A stretch of 64,000 nt of DNA, taken from the NCBI GenBank assembly GCA_013399015.1, contig VWZX01010099.1, positions 147,090-211,089 of the forward strand, given 5' to 3'. The number at the start of each line of letters is the position of its first letter. The stretch's first letter is position 1. Below the pieces are notes generated by a model. The model ran no database searches, was not told the DNA's origin, and saw nothing but the letters and a program-made list of their open reading frames with translations. Origin of the DNA: Galbula dea (taxonomy: Eukaryota > Chordata > Aves > Piciformes > Galbulidae). Below, piece by piece: positions 62,735 through 64,000 of this stretch. Both the position numbers and the translations under genes were made by a program.

Positions 62735-62838
62735 GAAGTAAGCTACTATGATTTTATAACTTGGGAACTCAAGAGTCATGCATATTAGTTTTGTGATGCT
62801 ATCATTCTTACATTTTTTACTGTCTTGGTATACTTATC

Positions 62839-62880
62839 ACCAAAAAAAAAAACCCAAAAACAAAACAACAAAAAAAACCC
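62839..62880. repeat. A/C-rich low-complexity tract
   Basis: Runs of A separated by CCC and C, like the tracts at 4413, 34272 and 34884. No element body is attached. Confidence 0.85.
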
Positions 62881-63981
62881 TTAAACTGGTTAAAATATTA
62901 AAAAAAAGCCCCTTTCTTGAACTACAGCTGATTACATCAAAAACTATTGAAAATCTAAGAGAAGAAAGTAAAACTTTATGGGCAACTGCTGTTTTCCTAA
63001 AATCAGCCTACTTCTTTGGGAGGTTGAAGTGATAATAACCCACAAAATAATATTCCTTTGGAAGGTAATGCCTCCCATACATAAAGTTACATAAAATGAA
63101 ATCTGGTAGTGCAAGAAAAAGATTGTTTTCAGTCAGGGAAATGACCCTTGGAGAATTACATTCATTGTTTCCTCTGCTGCTGTCATGCTGACTCCTGAAA
63201 ATCTGAATCATTGTTCAACGTATGGCTTCTGCTGTGCTGCTTCATAGCCAGTCCTTAGGTTTAGTGAGAGCTGAGATGGGTTTAGCCAAGTACATGGAGC
63301 AGTTCACAAAAAGCAATTAATCTCTGAACTGCTTGTCTCCTGTTTGATCCTTTGGTGAAAGTTATATAATAAAGGTGATGTTTAGTAAAAACAGTTCCTA
63401 AGAAATCAGCTCAGTCTAGAAAATTCATTCATGTTATGCTTCAGTTACATCCAAAAAATACTGGCATGGAGCTAGTAACAGTTACCTTCACAGAGACACC
63501 CTGATAGCCTGACTTGAAATGGAGATGATCACCAGCCCCTTTCTTTAGAGAGATGAAGAGAGATTCCCATGAAAATAAAGGTACTGATTTGAAGAAATCT
63601 CTGTAACCAGCCTAGACATCACATGTTCTGTTGATGATTCAGGCACAAACTTACAAAAATCAATAACAACCACTAAGTATTTATGAAATGCATGACAAGC
63701 ATCTCATTTGGTTGCTCATAACTCTCTGAATATATAGCTCCATGATGTCATATCTATAATTACAATTTATATACAGAAAACTTAGGAAATCTTACCACTT
63801 ATTTTCATCAAACAGTTTATTTATGCTTACAATTTTTATAGTTACAAGTATCCTTAGTGTAGGCTGTTTGAAAGGTGAACAAGGTTTTCAAAGGAACCAA
63901 GGTCTAAGTGAAAACCTGAGTAATGGTTGGCCCAAAGCAGGGCATAGGGAATATAAGGAAGGGTTTTGTTTTGGTGAAGAG
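62881..63981. other. Unique non-coding DNA
   Basis: No gene or repeat recognised before the CR1 tail at the window edge. The minus-strand frame at 63008-63211 has no domain. Confidence 0.5.
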
Positions 63982-64000
63982 TCACAGAATCACAGAATCA
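63982..64000 (-). mobile_element. Start of a CR1 3' tail at the window edge
   Basis: Two tandem CACAGAAT octamers mark the 3' end of a minus-strand CR1 copy whose body must lie beyond the window. The arrangement matches the tails at 6653, 18460 and 50262. Confidence 0.85.

Noticed and set aside
62582..62779. Minus-strand frame with a basic/acidic low-complexity stretch
   Set aside because: The charged stretch is the reverse of the polypyrimidine tract at 62677-62734.
1..64000. CRISPR array, bacterial operon, phage or plasmid system
   Set aside because: No regularly spaced repeats, no long adjacent reading frames and no ribosome-binding pattern. CR1 repeats place the window in an avian nuclear genome.

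Overview
This looks like a piece of a bird nuclear chromosome, AT-rich and almost certainly intergenic or intronic. I found no gene I can support. The avian call rests on the repeats. At least seven truncated CR1 non-LTR retrotransposon copies are present. Several carry the CR1-type 3' tail (octamer ATTCTGTG, seen as CACAGAAT on the minus strand) or recognisable CR1 reverse transcriptase sequence. Older amniote repeats also occur: an ancient CR1/L3-like LINE, two MIR-like SINE remnants, and short remnants resembling palindromic amniote DNA elements. The species cannot be told from the window. All family names come from memory of consensus sequences, not from a search.

Layout. 1-6.65 kb: unique AT-rich DNA with a (GAATA)n microsatellite near 1.75 kb and an A/C-rich tract near 4.45 kb. 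6.65-7.05 kb: a CR1 3' end on the minus strand with an open C-terminal reading frame. 7-15.4 kb: mostly unique, with a MIR-like fragment near 12.15 kb and a perfect 10-bp-stem hairpin near 10.1 kb. 15.45-18.9 kb: a cluster of old repeats (ancient CR1, a MITE-like remnant, a younger CR1, another amniote repeat). 18.9-37.4 kb: a long stretch with only simple repeats and a weak CR1 scrap. 37.4-52.4 kb: a MIR-like fragment, a MITE-like remnant and four CR1 copies, one of which keeps the reverse transcriptase FADD motif. 52.4-64 kb: mostly unique DNA containing a 66-bp sequence present twice 1.1 kb apart. Between the two copies lies a 42-bp near-perfect palindrome that starts TG, ends CA and is flanked by a 5-bp direct repeat. 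The last bases enter another CR1 tail.

Open reading frames here are short (149 codons at most), overlap open frames on the other strand, and show no recognised domain except in CR1. No rRNA, tRNA, CRISPR array, bacterial operon or phage feature is visible. The most unusual object is the palindromic insertion at 59.93 kb. Next are the paired 66-bp duplicates that bracket it and a few AT-rich stretches that could be conserved regulatory elements. I did not find a convincing new multi-gene system.
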